Of a stretch of DNA of 64,000 nt, positions 36,930 to 45,645 are shown one piece after another (within the stretch, counting starts at the first letter, position 1; every line of letters begins with the position of its first letter). Source of the stretch: Cesiribacter sp. SM1 (GTDB lineage Bacteria > Bacteroidota > Bacteroidia > Cytophagales > Cyclobacteriaceae). Below the pieces are notes generated by a model, which was given only the letters and a program-made list of their open reading frames with translations, was not told the DNA's origin and did not search any database. Position numbers and translations under genes: made by a program. The DNA is taken from positions 62,001-126,000 of the forward strand of contig NZ_JAHXBU010000094.1 of the NCBI RefSeq assembly GCF_020178975.1, written 5' to 3'.

Positions 36930-39900
36930 CTACTTTGTTTCCTGTAGCAGCAGCTCTACTGCTTTTGCAATTTGCTGATCCTCGCCGGCAATAAGGGCAG
37001 ATGGGTCATTCTGCACCTTTACATCCGGCTCCAGCTGGTTATTTTCCAGGTATTTGCCATCAGGGGTTAACATGCCAATCTGGGGAATGCCAAACACCAG
37101 GGTAGGATCAATTTGGCGCTCCCACCACACAGCAGTTCCGGTACCGGGAACAGGCATACCCACTAACTTGCCAATTCCTTTGGCTTTGTATGCGTAGGGG
37201 AACATGTGCGCATCGGAATAATTGCCCTCGCCCATTACCACAATAGAGGGTTTGCTCCATTTGGCTATTGGCTCTGTACCCAGGCGCTGTTCTCTTGGCG
37301 CAAATTCCAGATAAGCTTCGCCACTTAGTAAGGTAGCCAGGTCTTCGTGCAGCCAGCCACCACCATTAAAGCGGGTATCTACCACAATGGCCTGTTTGCC
37401 ATGGTTTTTACCCAATACATCCTCAACAGTTGTACGGTAGCTGTTATCGTTCATACCGCGAACGTGCACATAGCCTATTTTACCGCCAGATAGCTTGTTT
37501 ACCAGGGCCCGCTGGTTTTCCACCCAACGCAGGTAGCGCAGCTCCATTTCCTCGCCGGTAGAAATTGGTTTCAGCACCTCTTCCCAACGTTGTTTAGTAG
37601 CAGGATCGTAGAGTGCGAGCAAGGTATTCTGGCCTTCCTTCCTGTTCAGCAGGGTGTACATATTTACTTCAGGCGTAAGGGCCACACCATCTACTTTTTC
37701 AATCACCACTCCTTTTTTAACCTTTGAGGCAGCCTTATCGAGCGGACCGCCATTCAACACTTCGGCCACCTGAACACCTTGTCCTGTATAAGCTGGTTCG
37801 TAAAAGAGGCCTAAGGAAGCTGTTTTATCTGCCATCTTAGCTTCCGGACGATAGCGTGCCCCTGTATGAGAAGCATTGAGCTCACCCAACATTTCGCTAA
37901 GCATCTCGGCAAAATCGTAGTTGTTGTTGATGTGTGGCAGGAAGCGTGCATACTCCTGCTTATAGAAATTCCAGTCTACGCCGTGCAGATCGCTTACATA
38001 AAACTTCTTCTGTACCTGCCGCCAGGCATGATCGAAAATATACTCGCGCTCCTGCTGGCGAACCAGGTTCATTTCAGCATTGATGCTCACCGGCTTTTTC
38101 TCATTGGTCTTAATCTCAATCCTGAAGATCTTCCCATCAGCCTGCACAAAAAGGTTCTCCCCTTTCTTGTCCATCACCAGGCTGTTTGCATTTCCACCCA
38201 GTTTAGTGAGCACTTTAGTACTCTTATCTCTGAGATCCGTTACCCACAGGTCGTATCCTTTATCAATGTTGGAGATGTAGTACAGCTTTTCACCATCTGG
38301 TGATACCACGGCATCGGAAAGGGTGGTAGAATGAATAGTTAAGCGCTCCCGGCGGTTCTGAATATTATCCAGCTCAACCTGTACAGGCTTTACTTTGTCA
38401 TCCTTTTTCTCATCACCCTTTTTCTTATTCTTTTCTTTTGCCTCGGCTTCGGCTTTCTCCCTTTCTTCCTTATCCTTTTTTTCCTGCTCACTTAGCAGGG
38501 CATAATCGGCTTTGTTCAGTTTGTAGCGGTCGTGGGCTTCTTTGGTCATAAACATGCCGTAGATGTCCAACTCTCCACCCCAGCTGCCGTGGTTTTTCTG
38601 TCCGTCGCGGTCGGCAGCCCAGTATATCATTTTACCCTCCGGACCCCACTTAGGCATGCCATCGCTGTAGCCGCTTTGTGTCAGGTTCACAACCTTGCCA
38701 TCACCGCTGGCACTTACCAGGCCAACTTCGTCTGTCCAGCTGTTAGGCTCCAGGTACTGTACCAGCATCCACTTGCCATCAGGCGACCAGGCGTAGTGCT
38801 GATCTCCATCAGAATAAGAGTAATTATAATTACCATCTAAAATGGTGCGGCTTTTTTTACTATCCAAGTTAACTACCTTCAGGGTAGTGCGCTCCTCAAG
38901 ATAGGCTACTTCTCTGCCATTTGGTGAGTAGGCCGGCTGGAATTCCTCATTTTCAGTAGCCACCAGCGGTGTTTCTTTCAGCAGGGTAGCAGAATAAAAA
39001 TAAGGCTCTTCTTTGCGGGATATGGTACTCAGGTATACATTCCAGCTGCCTTCACGCTCGGCAGCATAGAGCAGCGAGCGGCCATCGGGGCTAAAGCTTA
39101 CTGAGCGCTCCTGCTGAGGAGTGTTGGTTACTTTTTTAGAAACGCCATCCTCTACCGATACCACATATACCTCGCCCCGAACAATCAGGGCCACTTCTTT
39201 ACCATTGGGCGAAAGTGCCATTTCAGTAATGTTGGCGTTCACCGGCAGAATATCAGCCGTAAGGGTACGGCCATCTACCATAATTTCAACAGGAACCTTA
39301 GTTGGCTGGCTGCCCGGCTTCTGCAGGTATATTTCGCCATTGTAGCTATAGCTAAGGGTACCATCTTTGGCCGCAGAAAGGAAGCGCACCGGGTGTTTTT
39401 CAAAATTACTGATCTGCTCTACCTGCTGTGGGTTTTTAGCGTCCATTTTATAGACATTAAACGAACCGCCGTTGCGCTCACTTAAAAAGTATACAGCATT
39501 ACCTGCTGCAATGGGGCTACGGTCCTCGCCCTCTAGGGTGGTAAGCTGCGTAAACTTTTTAGTGGCTGGCTCAAAGCGCCACAGGTCGCGCGTTACCGAA
39601 GAGGTGTGGTGTTTGCGCCAGGGGTCCTCATACCCCTTACGATCGTGGTACAGGATGGCTGAACCATCGGCTGTATAAGTAGCATCTTCGGCTGTTACAG
39701 CTACTACCATTGCCGGAGTACCGCCGCTAAGTGCCACCTGGTACAGCTCTGGCAGGCCTCCATAGGGGAACTGCATGTTAGAAGCCAGATCGGTACGCAG
39801 CGAGCTGAAAAGCACTGTTTTACCATCCGGGCTAAAGCTGGAAGGCACATCGTCTGCAGAATGGAAAGTAAGCCGCCTGGCTTCGCCACCACGGGCAGGC

Positions 39901-40178
39901 ATCACAAAAATATCGAAGTTGCCGTAGCGGTCAGATGCAAACGCAATGCTCTGCCCGTCGGGCGACCACACGGGCCGGTAATCGTGGGCATCGTGCAGTG
40001 TAAGTGGCACAGCCGTGCCACCGCTGGCAGGCACCCGGAACAGATCGCCTTTATAACTAAAAACAATAGTTTGCCCATCTGGTGAAAGGGCTGGATAGCG
40101 CATCCACAGTGGAGCCTCCTGCGCCCCTGCCGGTAAGAACAGGGAGCAGGCTAACAGAACAAGTAAAATCCTCTTCAT
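36930..40178 (-). CDS. tricorn-type S41 family peptidase
   Basis: A 1082-residue exported protease. The start at 40178 (MKRILLVLLACSLFLPAGAQ) gives a clean signal peptide; the frame extends 7 codons further. The first 650 residues hold two beta-propeller-like parts with many WSPDG/FSPDG TolB-type repeats. A charged, Lys/Glu-rich linker near residue 520, a PDZ domain (GVQVAEVLNGGPLDKA, VDGVAL) and the S41 core follow. The tricorn catalytic pattern is visible: Ser-His in NASHTGARYR, RFNGGGWLHED and the nucleophile region GEGNYSDAHMFP. Such proteins degrade peptides in the periplasm or at the surface. Convergent with the HAD gene. Confidence 0.92.
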   Translation of the reverse strand: MKRILLVLLACSLFLPAGAQEAPLWMRYPALSPDGQTIVFSYKGDLFRVPASGGTAVPLTLHDAHDYRPVWSPDGQSIAFASDRYGNFDIFVMPARGGEARRLTFHSADDVPSSFSPDGKTVLFSSLRTDLASNMQFPYGGLPELYQVALSGGTPAMVVAVTAEDATYTADGSAILYHDRKGYEDPWRKHHTSSVTRDLWRFEPATKKFTQLTTLEGEDRSPIAAGNAVYFLSERNGGSFNVYKMDAKNPQQVEQISNFEKHPVRFLSAAKDGTLSYSYNGEIYLQKPGSQPTKVPVEIMVDGRTLTADILPVNANITEMALSPNGKEVALIVRGEVYVVSVEDGVSKKVTNTPQQERSVSFSPDGRSLLYAAEREGSWNVYLSTISRKEEPYFYSATLLKETPLVATENEEFQPAYSPNGREVAYLEERTTLKVVNLDSKKSRTILDGNYNYSYSDGDQHYAWSPDGKWMLVQYLEPNSWTDEVGLVSASGDGKVVNLTQSGYSDGMPKWGPEGKMIYWAADRDGQKNHGSWGGELDIYGMFMTKEAHDRYKLNKADYALLSEQEKKDKEEREKAEAEAKEKNKKKGDEKKDDKVKPVQVELDNIQNRRERLTIHSTTLSDAVVSPDGEKLYYISNIDKGYDLWVTDLRDKSTKVLTKLGGNANSLVMDKKGENLFVQADGKIFRIEIKTNEKKPVSINAEMNLVRQQEREYIFDHAWRQVQKKFYVSDLHGVDWNFYKQEYARFLPHINNNYDFAEMLSEMLGELNASHTGARYRPEAKMADKTASLGLFYEPAYTGQGVQVAEVLNGGPLDKAASKVKKGVVIEKVDGVALTPEVNMYTLLNRKEGQNTLLALYDPATKQRWEEVLKPISTGEEMELRYLRWVENQRALVNKLSGGKIGYVHVRGMNDNSYRTTVEDVLGKNHGKQAIVVDTRFNGGGWLHEDLATLLSGEAYLEFAPREQRLGTEPIAKWSKPSIVVMGEGNYSDAHMFPYAYKAKGIGKLVGMPVPGTGTAVWWERQIDPTLVFGIPQIGMLTPDGKYLENNQLEPDVKVQNDPSALIAGEDQQIAKAVELLLQETK

Positions 40179-40361
40179 GAATAATAAATTATAAAACAAC
40201 AGCCTTAAAAGTAGAGCTGAAATGTTAGAACATCAATAGGATCCTGCTTTTATGCCCCTGAAAGCAACAGTATTTTTATAAAATATAGTCTGCAGCTTTT
40301 GCCTGAACCAGCCTACAGCGATCCTAATGAAATGAGAAAGTACTGACACCCTGAGGCCCTG

Positions 40362-40394
40362 GCACTTTTTAACCGTTTTATTGCACTTTTTAAC
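40362..40394 (+). promoter_or_regulatory. direct repeat with 21 bp period upstream of the DUF5602 gene
   Basis: GCACTTTTTAAC occurs twice, at 40362-40373 and 40383-40394, exactly 21 bp apart. The pair ends 25 bp before a perfect -7 box, so it would lie at about -69 and -48 relative to the start. Two direct repeats two helical turns apart just upstream of the promoter core is the classic site of an AraC-type activator, and an AraC-type gene lies 1.7 kb downstream. Confidence 0.65.
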
Positions 40395-40418
40395 ACCTGC
40401 CAACCAAAAGGCAGCAGC

Positions 40419-40426
40419 TACCTTTG
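40419..40426 (+). promoter_or_regulatory. -7 box of the DUF5602-cupin transcript
   Basis: TACCTTTG, a full match to TAnnTTTG, 38 bp before the ATG at 40465. There is no recognisable TTG at -33, which fits a promoter that needs an activator bound at the direct repeat upstream. Confidence 0.6.
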
Positions 40427-40464
40427 CTTTATAAACACACAAAATCAAAGTTGATAAAGCAAAA

Positions 40465-41265
40465 ATGAAGAAGTCACTTAAAAAGTCGCTTGTAGTGCTG
40501 ATGGCTACCGTACTTACGCTATCAGCCTGTGAAAAAGATGGGGCCACCCCTGCCATGTCTGGTACATACCAGGGCAAGAAAACATCGGTAGGTGATGGCA
40601 AGGCCTGGGCATGGATCACTGTTGAAAAGGGAGTGCCTGCAGCGGTTGGCATCACGCTCGACAGCAAAGCTTTTAACAGCTTTTCAGAAGGCATGCATAC
40701 CCAGCACGATGGTCCACCTACCGAGTATGTTCTGGAGCTGCCAAAGCAAAAGTCACTCACGCCATTCGACCACATTTCTTTCGACTGGGCTGCTCATGGA
40801 CATGCACCCGAGGGTGTATACACCGTACCTCACTTCGATGTGCACTTTTACATGAGCACGCAGGCAGAGCGCCAGGCAATTCTGCCAGATGACCCGAAAT
40901 CAGAAATTTTCCCCGCACCGGCTTATATGCCTGCACAGCACGTTCCCATCCCCGGCAGTGTACCCTTCATGGGCAAGCATTGGGTAGACGTAACATCACC
41001 TGAATTAAATGGCGGACCTTTTACGACTACTTTTATCTATGGCAGCTACAATGGCAAAGTAAGCTTTTACGAACCTATGATTAACTACAGCTGGCTGCAG
41101 ACCAAGCCAACAATTACAAAAGACATTCCGCAACCTGAGGCTTACAGCACAGCCGGCTACTATCCTACAAGGTACAAGATCAGCTATGATAGCAGCAAAG
41201 ACGAGTATCACATTGTACTGGAGGACATGATCTCCCGGCAGGAAACCCCGCTGGAGGCTCAGTAG
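40465..41265 (+). CDS. DUF5602 (TTHB210-like) lipoprotein
   Basis: A 266-residue predicted lipoprotein. The signal sequence MKKSLKKSLVVLMATVLTLS ends in the lipobox LSAC, with Cys at about 22. The mature part has the conserved HAPEGVYTVPHFDVHFY segment, with several His and Asp residues that could bind metal, seen in DUF5602/TTHB210-like proteins. Its function is unknown. It precedes a cupin gene by about 180 bp and has a promoter with an AraC-like direct repeat, so it belongs to a small regulated locus. Confidence 0.78.
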   Translation: MKKSLKKSLVVLMATVLTLSACEKDGATPAMSGTYQGKKTSVGDGKAWAWITVEKGVPAAVGITLDSKAFNSFSEGMHTQHDGPPTEYVLELPKQKSLTPFDHISFDWAAHGHAPEGVYTVPHFDVHFYMSTQAERQAILPDDPKSEIFPAPAYMPAQHVPIPGSVPFMGKHWVDVTSPELNGGPFTTTFIYGSYNGKVSFYEPMINYSWLQTKPTITKDIPQPEAYSTAGYYPTRYKISYDSSKDEYHIVLEDMISRQETPLEAQ

Positions 41266-41448
41266 CCCTTGGCACTCCTCCCCTGAACTATTCACTATTG
41301 CTGCCTCTACTACCCATTTACCAGGTTCTACCTGGCCAGAGAAAAACCGCAGCACTCTCCCAGCTTATGCTCTTTACGATTCATGCCCACACAACAAGGT
41401 CGGTGGTTATTCAATAAAAACTTTTACAAACCCTTATATTTTATTTTT

Positions 41449-41919
41449 ATGGAAATGCTACAAACAAAGCCTTATGCAGGCACAGGTGAACTACGCTGGC
41501 ACTTAGGCACACTCATGAACGTGCTAATCACTCATGAGCAAACCAATGGCGATTTTGCCATTGTTGGTTTCACTATTCAGCAGGGCGCAGAGCCACCAAG
41601 GCATACCCACACCAAAGAAGACGAAACCTTTATCATGCAGGAAGGCAGCGTAACTTTTCAGATTGGCGAAGAAACCATAGAAGCAAAACCCGGCATGACC
41701 GTTTATGCGCCCCGAGGTCTGGCACACAGCTTTACACTCAAATCACCAACTGCCAGGTTTTTGGTGATCGTTACTCCTGGCCGTTTCGTTGATTTCTTTA
41801 TAAACAACAGCGAACCAGCCCCAGGTAACATACTGCCCCCTGCCCCACAGGGGCCGCCGCCGGCAGAAGCCATTGCACAGATTATTGCAGAAGCCAGCAG
41901 GTACAGTGTTTCTTTCTAA
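41449..41919 (+). CDS. cupin domain protein, copy 1
   Basis: A 156-residue single-domain cupin from the ATG at 41449 (MEMLQTKPYAG); the frame is open 22 codons further. Motif 1 is RHTHTKEDETFIMQEG with the metal ligands His, His and Glu, and motif 2 is PGMTVYAPRGLAHSF with the fourth His. The Pro-rich tail PAPQGPPPAE is shared with the cupin at 43308. Quercetinase-like cupins of this type may be dioxygenases or binding proteins. It is followed by a strong terminator, and faces the AraC gene in convergent orientation. Confidence 0.85.
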   Translation: MEMLQTKPYAGTGELRWHLGTLMNVLITHEQTNGDFAIVGFTIQQGAEPPRHTHTKEDETFIMQEGSVTFQIGEETIEAKPGMTVYAPRGLAHSFTLKSPTARFLVIVTPGRFVDFFINNSEPAPGNILPPAPQGPPPAEAIAQIIAEASRYSVSF

Positions 41920-41976
41920 AGAGCATGCCCTACTGCCAGATTAGCTGATTAACCTCAGGCACAGACAGATCACAAC

Positions 41977-42014
41977 AGACTGGTTAAGCCAATTGCTTAA
42001 CCAGTCTTTTTTTT
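41977..42014 (+). terminator. intrinsic terminator after cupin 1
   Basis: A perfect 13 bp stem AGACTGGTTAAGC and its reverse complement around CAATT, followed by eight T. Confidence 0.9.
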
Positions 42015-42131
42015 GCTGGTGCAGCATAAACACCAACTCTGGCAGCAATCAACTAGCTGACTGGTTTTAAATGCAGAGCTGTGCCCCTGCATGCGCATAT
42101 TTTTAAGACAGAAAAATAAAGACAAAAAGTG

Positions 42132-43157
42132 TTAACGGGCAAGCAGAAGTGGTTTATAGCTCCTGGGGCTTTCGCCGGTCCATTTGCGGAAGGCTTTGCG
42201 AAAGGCTGCGGCTTCGCTATAGCCAAGCTTATCGGAAATTTCTGTAATGGAATAACGGTTGCTGCGCAGCAAACAAAGGGCCTCTTCTTTTTTTACCCCA
42301 TCGAGCAGCTGCTGAAAAGTAACCCCCTCCAGCTCTAGCTTTCGCTGCAGCGACCGGAGCGACATAGCTGCATCAAGGGCAATGAGCTGTATGCTCACTG
42401 GTTTTCCTGTGCTAAGCCTGCACTTGATTAACTTACACACCTGTTCGCTAAGCTGTAGATCAGTTGTGTGTACCGCCAGTGCCTCTTCCAGAAACTGCTC
42501 CAGGTATTTGTAAAAGTTAAGGTTATAGCCTGAGATAGAATGCTGGAGCTCCTTTTTGTGGAAGTAGAGCCGATTACCTACCTGTCCAAAGGCCAGCGGG
42601 GCTTTAAAAGCCTGTTCAAGCGTGTGGGCCTGCGGGGGATAATAGCTGAAGGTTACCTTAGCAGGAATAACAGGATGTTTTGCCAGGCTCTCTAAAAAAT
42701 GTAAGGTGGCGGAGAGCATGTATTCCACACTGTTCCGGCAGGAAACTTGCCACTGATCCTGCCAGCCCTGTTCAGGGGTTATCTGCAGTACCACCAGCTC
42801 GCCTTCGGCAAACAAATCAAAGTAAATGCTTTTTGTAAACGAGGAGTGATATTTGCATAAAACCTCCAGGGCAGTGCGCAGGTCAGGACAAATCTGCATC
42901 AGCTGCCCTACAGCTCCCCAACTGCTAAGACTGGCCTTTCTGCCTGCCAGCAAGCCTACACTTGCTGCTGCAGTACACTCGCTGGCATGGCTGAATATTT
43001 TCTCCAGCATCTGTACTCCCACCACAGCATTTGGGTTAGAAAGCTCCTCCTGTTTAAGCCCAACCATTCTCCAGAATGCAGCAATCTCTGCCTCTGTCTG
43101 GCACATGCCATACACGATATCTTTCACCAGGCCTATATTTGCTGCAGCAGAAAGCAT
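42132..43157 (-). CDS. AraC family transcriptional regulator (OruR/ArgR-like)
   Basis: A 341-residue activator-type protein. The N-terminal arabinose-binding-like domain of the OruR type (about 20-200) is followed by the AraC DNA-binding domain (about 235-335) with SLRSLQRKLELEGVTFQQLL and the second helix-turn-helix IQLIA...SITEISDKLGYSEAAAFRKAFRKWTGESPRSY, the canonical C-terminal signature. It lies between two paralogous cupin genes and faces the first. The 21 bp direct repeats upstream of the DUF5602 gene suit this family, so the DUF5602-cupin unit is its likely target. The ligand is unknown. Confidence 0.88.
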   Translation of the reverse strand: MLSAAANIGLVKDIVYGMCQTEAEIAAFWRMVGLKQEELSNPNAVVGVQMLEKIFSHASECTAAASVGLLAGRKASLSSWGAVGQLMQICPDLRTALEVLCKYHSSFTKSIYFDLFAEGELVVLQITPEQGWQDQWQVSCRNSVEYMLSATLHFLESLAKHPVIPAKVTFSYYPPQAHTLEQAFKAPLAFGQVGNRLYFHKKELQHSISGYNLNFYKYLEQFLEEALAVHTTDLQLSEQVCKLIKCRLSTGKPVSIQLIALDAAMSLRSLQRKLELEGVTFQQLLDGVKKEEALCLLRSNRYSITEISDKLGYSEAAAFRKAFRKWTGESPRSYKPLLLAR

Positions 43158-43177
43158 GTTGGCTATCTATAGTCTTT

Positions 43178-43194
43178 TCCGGTTTAAAACCGGA
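43178..43194. repeat. 17 bp palindrome upstream of the AraC gene
   Basis: TCCGGTTTAAAACCGGA is a perfect inverted repeat with one central base. It lies 20 bp upstream of the AraC-type gene start on that gene's leader. It could be an operator or a small hairpin in the leader; its role cannot be decided from one copy. Confidence 0.45.
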
Positions 43195-43307
43195 CTTGAT
43201 GATCGTGGGACTGGATATAACAAATGAAAAAATAACGGCAATATGCCAGCAGGGGCCGGGTAATCCGGTCCTGAAAAATTGATAATATTTGCGTGCGTAT
43301 GGGCTTG

Positions 43308-43778
43308 CTACACCTGTTCTATGCCATATGCCTGCAGTGAGCGTACATAGTGGTCTGTAACATCCGCAGGTGGGGGCTCCTGTGGCAGGGGCAAAGGTTT
43401 CATATCCGGCGCAGGCACACTATTATCCCAGAACCATTTGCCCAGCCCTGCAGGGCTTACCAGCATTAACTTCTTTACTATGCCAGACTGCACCTCAAAA
43501 TAATGAGGCACCCCTTTGGGCAAAAACACAAAATCTCCCGGATTTGCCAGGAGTTCCTGCTGCCCTATATAGTACTTAATGCTTCCTTCCAGGATATAAA
43601 ACGATTCATCCTCGTGGGTGTGTACGTGCGCAGGGGGTTCTCCTCCCCTGTGAAGTTCGGCTTCCATCAGTGCAAAAGCATTGTTTGTTTGCTCACCCTT
43701 AATTATAAAGCTTAAGCGGGCTCCGGGAACTGCCCTGCTGTTCTCCGGCGTAGATTTATTGATGAAACCCTTTAACAT
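43308..43778 (-). CDS. cupin domain protein, copy 2
   Basis: A 156-residue cupin homologous to the one at 41449. Motif 1 is AHVHTHEDESFYILEG, motif 2 is PGDFVFLPKGVPHYF, and the tail PLPQEPPPADV matches. The ATG at 43778 (MLKGFINKS) was chosen because the frame further upstream runs through the operator and promoter region. Two tandem palindromic operators lie 14 bp before this ATG. It is divergent from the MarR gene and is probably its target, for example a ring-cleaving or quinone-detoxifying enzyme; this function is inferred from family and context only. Confidence 0.85.
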   Translation of the reverse strand: MLKGFINKSTPENSRAVPGARLSFIIKGEQTNNAFALMEAELHRGGEPPAHVHTHEDESFYILEGSIKYYIGQQELLANPGDFVFLPKGVPHYFEVQSGIVKKLMLVSPAGLGKWFWDNSVPAPDMKPLPLPQEPPPADVTDHYVRSLQAYGIEQV

Positions 43779-43791
43779 ACAGGAAATATTT

Positions 43792-43829
43792 AGTAAGTTT
43801 GCCTTACTACAAAGTAAGTTAACCTTACT
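43792..43829. promoter_or_regulatory. tandem palindromic operators upstream of cupin 2
   Basis: Two perfect 6 bp inverted repeats, AGTAAG-N5-CTTACT, at 43792-43808 and 43813-43829. Their centres are exactly 21 bp apart, so both dimers would bind the same face of the helix. A near-match -7 box, TTACTTTG, lies between them on the minus strand (43810-43817), so binding would block the cupin 2 promoter. A MarR gene diverges from this region, which makes MarR-type repression the simplest reading; HxlR- or TetR-type regulators also use such sites. Confidence 0.7.
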
Positions 43830-44026
43830 AATTAAAGCAACAGTTGCCCGTAAATATTTTCTACTGAAGAGATAAGGGGCTATAGCAGCATAAATCTGGA
43901 TCAAAGCAACAGGTAGTTACTCCATTCCCAGCATAAAGGGCCTGTTAATATTGCAGGGGGATAAGCTTAGACCTTAATGCAGGGCTGCAATGCGACCAAT
44001 AGTACACAGAAAATGAAAATACCATA

Positions 44027-44479
44027 ATGCTTAAGGAAAGTGATAACACATCTACTATGGGTGGATATGTAAATACAGGTGCATATATGCGCCAGTTAAT
44101 GGATGAGTACCGCAGCAACCTGGAAGAAGCCATGAAAAGCAAGGGCTACCAGGAAATCTCCAACTCCCATGGCTGGATCTTCCATCATACAAAAGAGGAG
44201 GGCAGCAGGCTTACAGAGCTGGCAGCTGTGGCTAAAATCACAAAACAATCTATGGGTGCGCTGATAGCACAGCTGGAAGTAGCCGGATACCTGGAGAAAA
44301 AACCAGATCCTACTGACAAAAGGGCTTCTTTATTATTCCTCACAGCAGAGGGCAAAAAAATCAGGGACCTGGGGCGCTCCATCAATTATGAGTTTGAAAA
44401 AACATGGGAACAGAAGCTCGGGCCTCAGGACTATGAAAAATTCAGAAGCTACCTGAAAAAACTTTGCGAAAGCGACTGA
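44027..44479 (+). CDS. MarR family transcriptional regulator
   Basis: A 150-residue winged-helix protein. The recognition region AAVAKITKQSMGALIAQLEVAGYLEKKPDPTDKRASLLFLT with the wing motif DPTDKRA is the MarR signature, flanked by N- and C-terminal dimerisation helices. MarR proteins usually repress genes for detoxification of phenolics and are released by ligand. It is divergent from the cupin 2 gene, and the two palindromes in between (43792-43829) are the likely operator. No matching palindrome is seen immediately before its own start. Confidence 0.88.
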   Translation: MLKESDNTSTMGGYVNTGAYMRQLMDEYRSNLEEAMKSKGYQEISNSHGWIFHHTKEEGSRLTELAAVAKITKQSMGALIAQLEVAGYLEKKPDPTDKRASLLFLTAEGKKIRDLGRSINYEFEKTWEQKLGPQDYEKFRSYLKKLCESD

Positions 44480-44493
44480 AGAACTCCTTAAGA

Positions 44494-44536
44494 AATCACA
44501 AGCCCCAGCCATTGATGGCCGGGGCTTGTGATTTTG
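44494..44536. terminator. bidirectional terminator between the marR and metallo-hydrolase genes
   Basis: A perfect 13 bp outer stem AATCACAAGCCCC and its complement, with an inner GCC/GGC pair, followed by TTTT on both strands (imperfect on the left). It separates two convergent genes. Confidence 0.8.
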
Positions 44537-44550
44537 ATGCATATTATTTC

Positions 44551-45645
44551 CTACTCATAATCATCATAGTTCTTTCTGCGGGCAAGCGTAAAGGTAACGG
44601 GCTTGTAACGCTCACGGCTTACCGGAGGCCTGTTCATACGCTTGTTCCAGGGAAGCTCAACATTGGTACGGCGTAATTTTATACGCTCTTCCATATTATT
44701 CTTTCTGTTGCGGTTTAGTTTAACAGCACCGTAGGCCGCCATCAGTCCAATAATGCCTGCACCTACACCAGCAAGCACTGTTACCAGCGTATCGTTTGCT
44801 GGTGGTGGCACACTCAGTACTTCGCCGTTTTCACTATAACGGGCAGGCTCCGGAATATAGCGGCCATGGCGTGGCGGACGGTACTTATCTGCAAACTGGA
44901 TCAGGTCGAGCTCCAGCCCGCGGTGGCTTAGCGCATCTCCATGCCCGGTAGCCAACACCTTTGGCCGTAACATGGCTATTTTATCGATAGAACGCAAGGA
45001 AGCAACCCAGTCCGGGGTAAAGTACTCCGGCGGACCCCATAAGCCATTATGCTTGCCCATAAGTCCGGCAGGATTGTGCATATCCATGGTTATAAGGGCA
45101 TCCCCTGCAATCAATACCCGATCTTTTTCCCGGAAGTAAGACACATGGCCTACTGTATGGCCGGGCGTGTAAATCCATTTCCAGTTTGTAAGGCCTGGTA
45201 CGCTGCCATCCTCGGGCAGTGCTTCAAGCCTTTCAGATACATCATAGGGTTTATTGGTATAAACGCGGCTCATCTGGCCACCAAGGCCGCCAACCGTAGG
45301 ATCTTGCGGCGGGTACTCAGATTTTCCAGTCAGGTAAGGAAATTCGCGGGGGTGGGCATATACGGGAATGTTCCAGATGCGGGAAAGTTCCTCCAGTGAA
45401 CCAGCATGATCAAAATGACCGTGGGTCATCAAAATTGATTTTGGCTTTGCACCCAGCCCATAAATGTTTTCAGCTGCCTGCCGTATCTGGCCTGCAGAAA
45501 AAGGCATTCCTGTATCTATTAGCACCCATTCTTCACCCGGAAATCCAATAAAATAAACGTTAACGATAGACGAAGTTAATTGATAAACACCAGGAGCTAC
45601 CAATTTAGGCTCTTCGTTCATTAGCATTTTCTTAAACCTGCTCAT
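44551..45645 (-). CDS. MBL-fold metallo-hydrolase with C-terminal membrane anchor
   Basis: 364 residues. The metallo-beta-lactamase domain (about 1-265) has the metal motif THGHFDHAG (H-x-H-x-D-H), PGHTVGHVSY (third His), AGDALITMD (Asp) and a final ATGHGDAL (His). A C-terminal tail carries one hydrophobic helix (VTVLAGVGAGIIGLMAAYGA, about 285-304) and a basic end (KLNRNRKNNMEERIKLRRTN). Most hydrolases of this type lack such a tail. No signal peptide is seen, so the enzyme part may be cytosolic and anchored. Substrate unknown; glyoxalase II- or lactonase-like activity is possible. Confidence 0.85.
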   Translation of the reverse strand: MSRFKKMLMNEEPKLVAPGVYQLTSSIVNVYFIGFPGEEWVLIDTGMPFSAGQIRQAAENIYGLGAKPKSILMTHGHFDHAGSLEELSRIWNIPVYAHPREFPYLTGKSEYPPQDPTVGGLGGQMSRVYTNKPYDVSERLEALPEDGSVPGLTNWKWIYTPGHTVGHVSYFREKDRVLIAGDALITMDMHNPAGLMGKHNGLWGPPEYFTPDWVASLRSIDKIAMLRPKVLATGHGDALSHRGLELDLIQFADKYRPPRHGRYIPEPARYSENGEVLSVPPPANDTLVTVLAGVGAGIIGLMAAYGAVKLNRNRKNNMEERIKLRRTNVELPWNKRMNRPPVSRERYKPVTFTLARRKNYDDYE

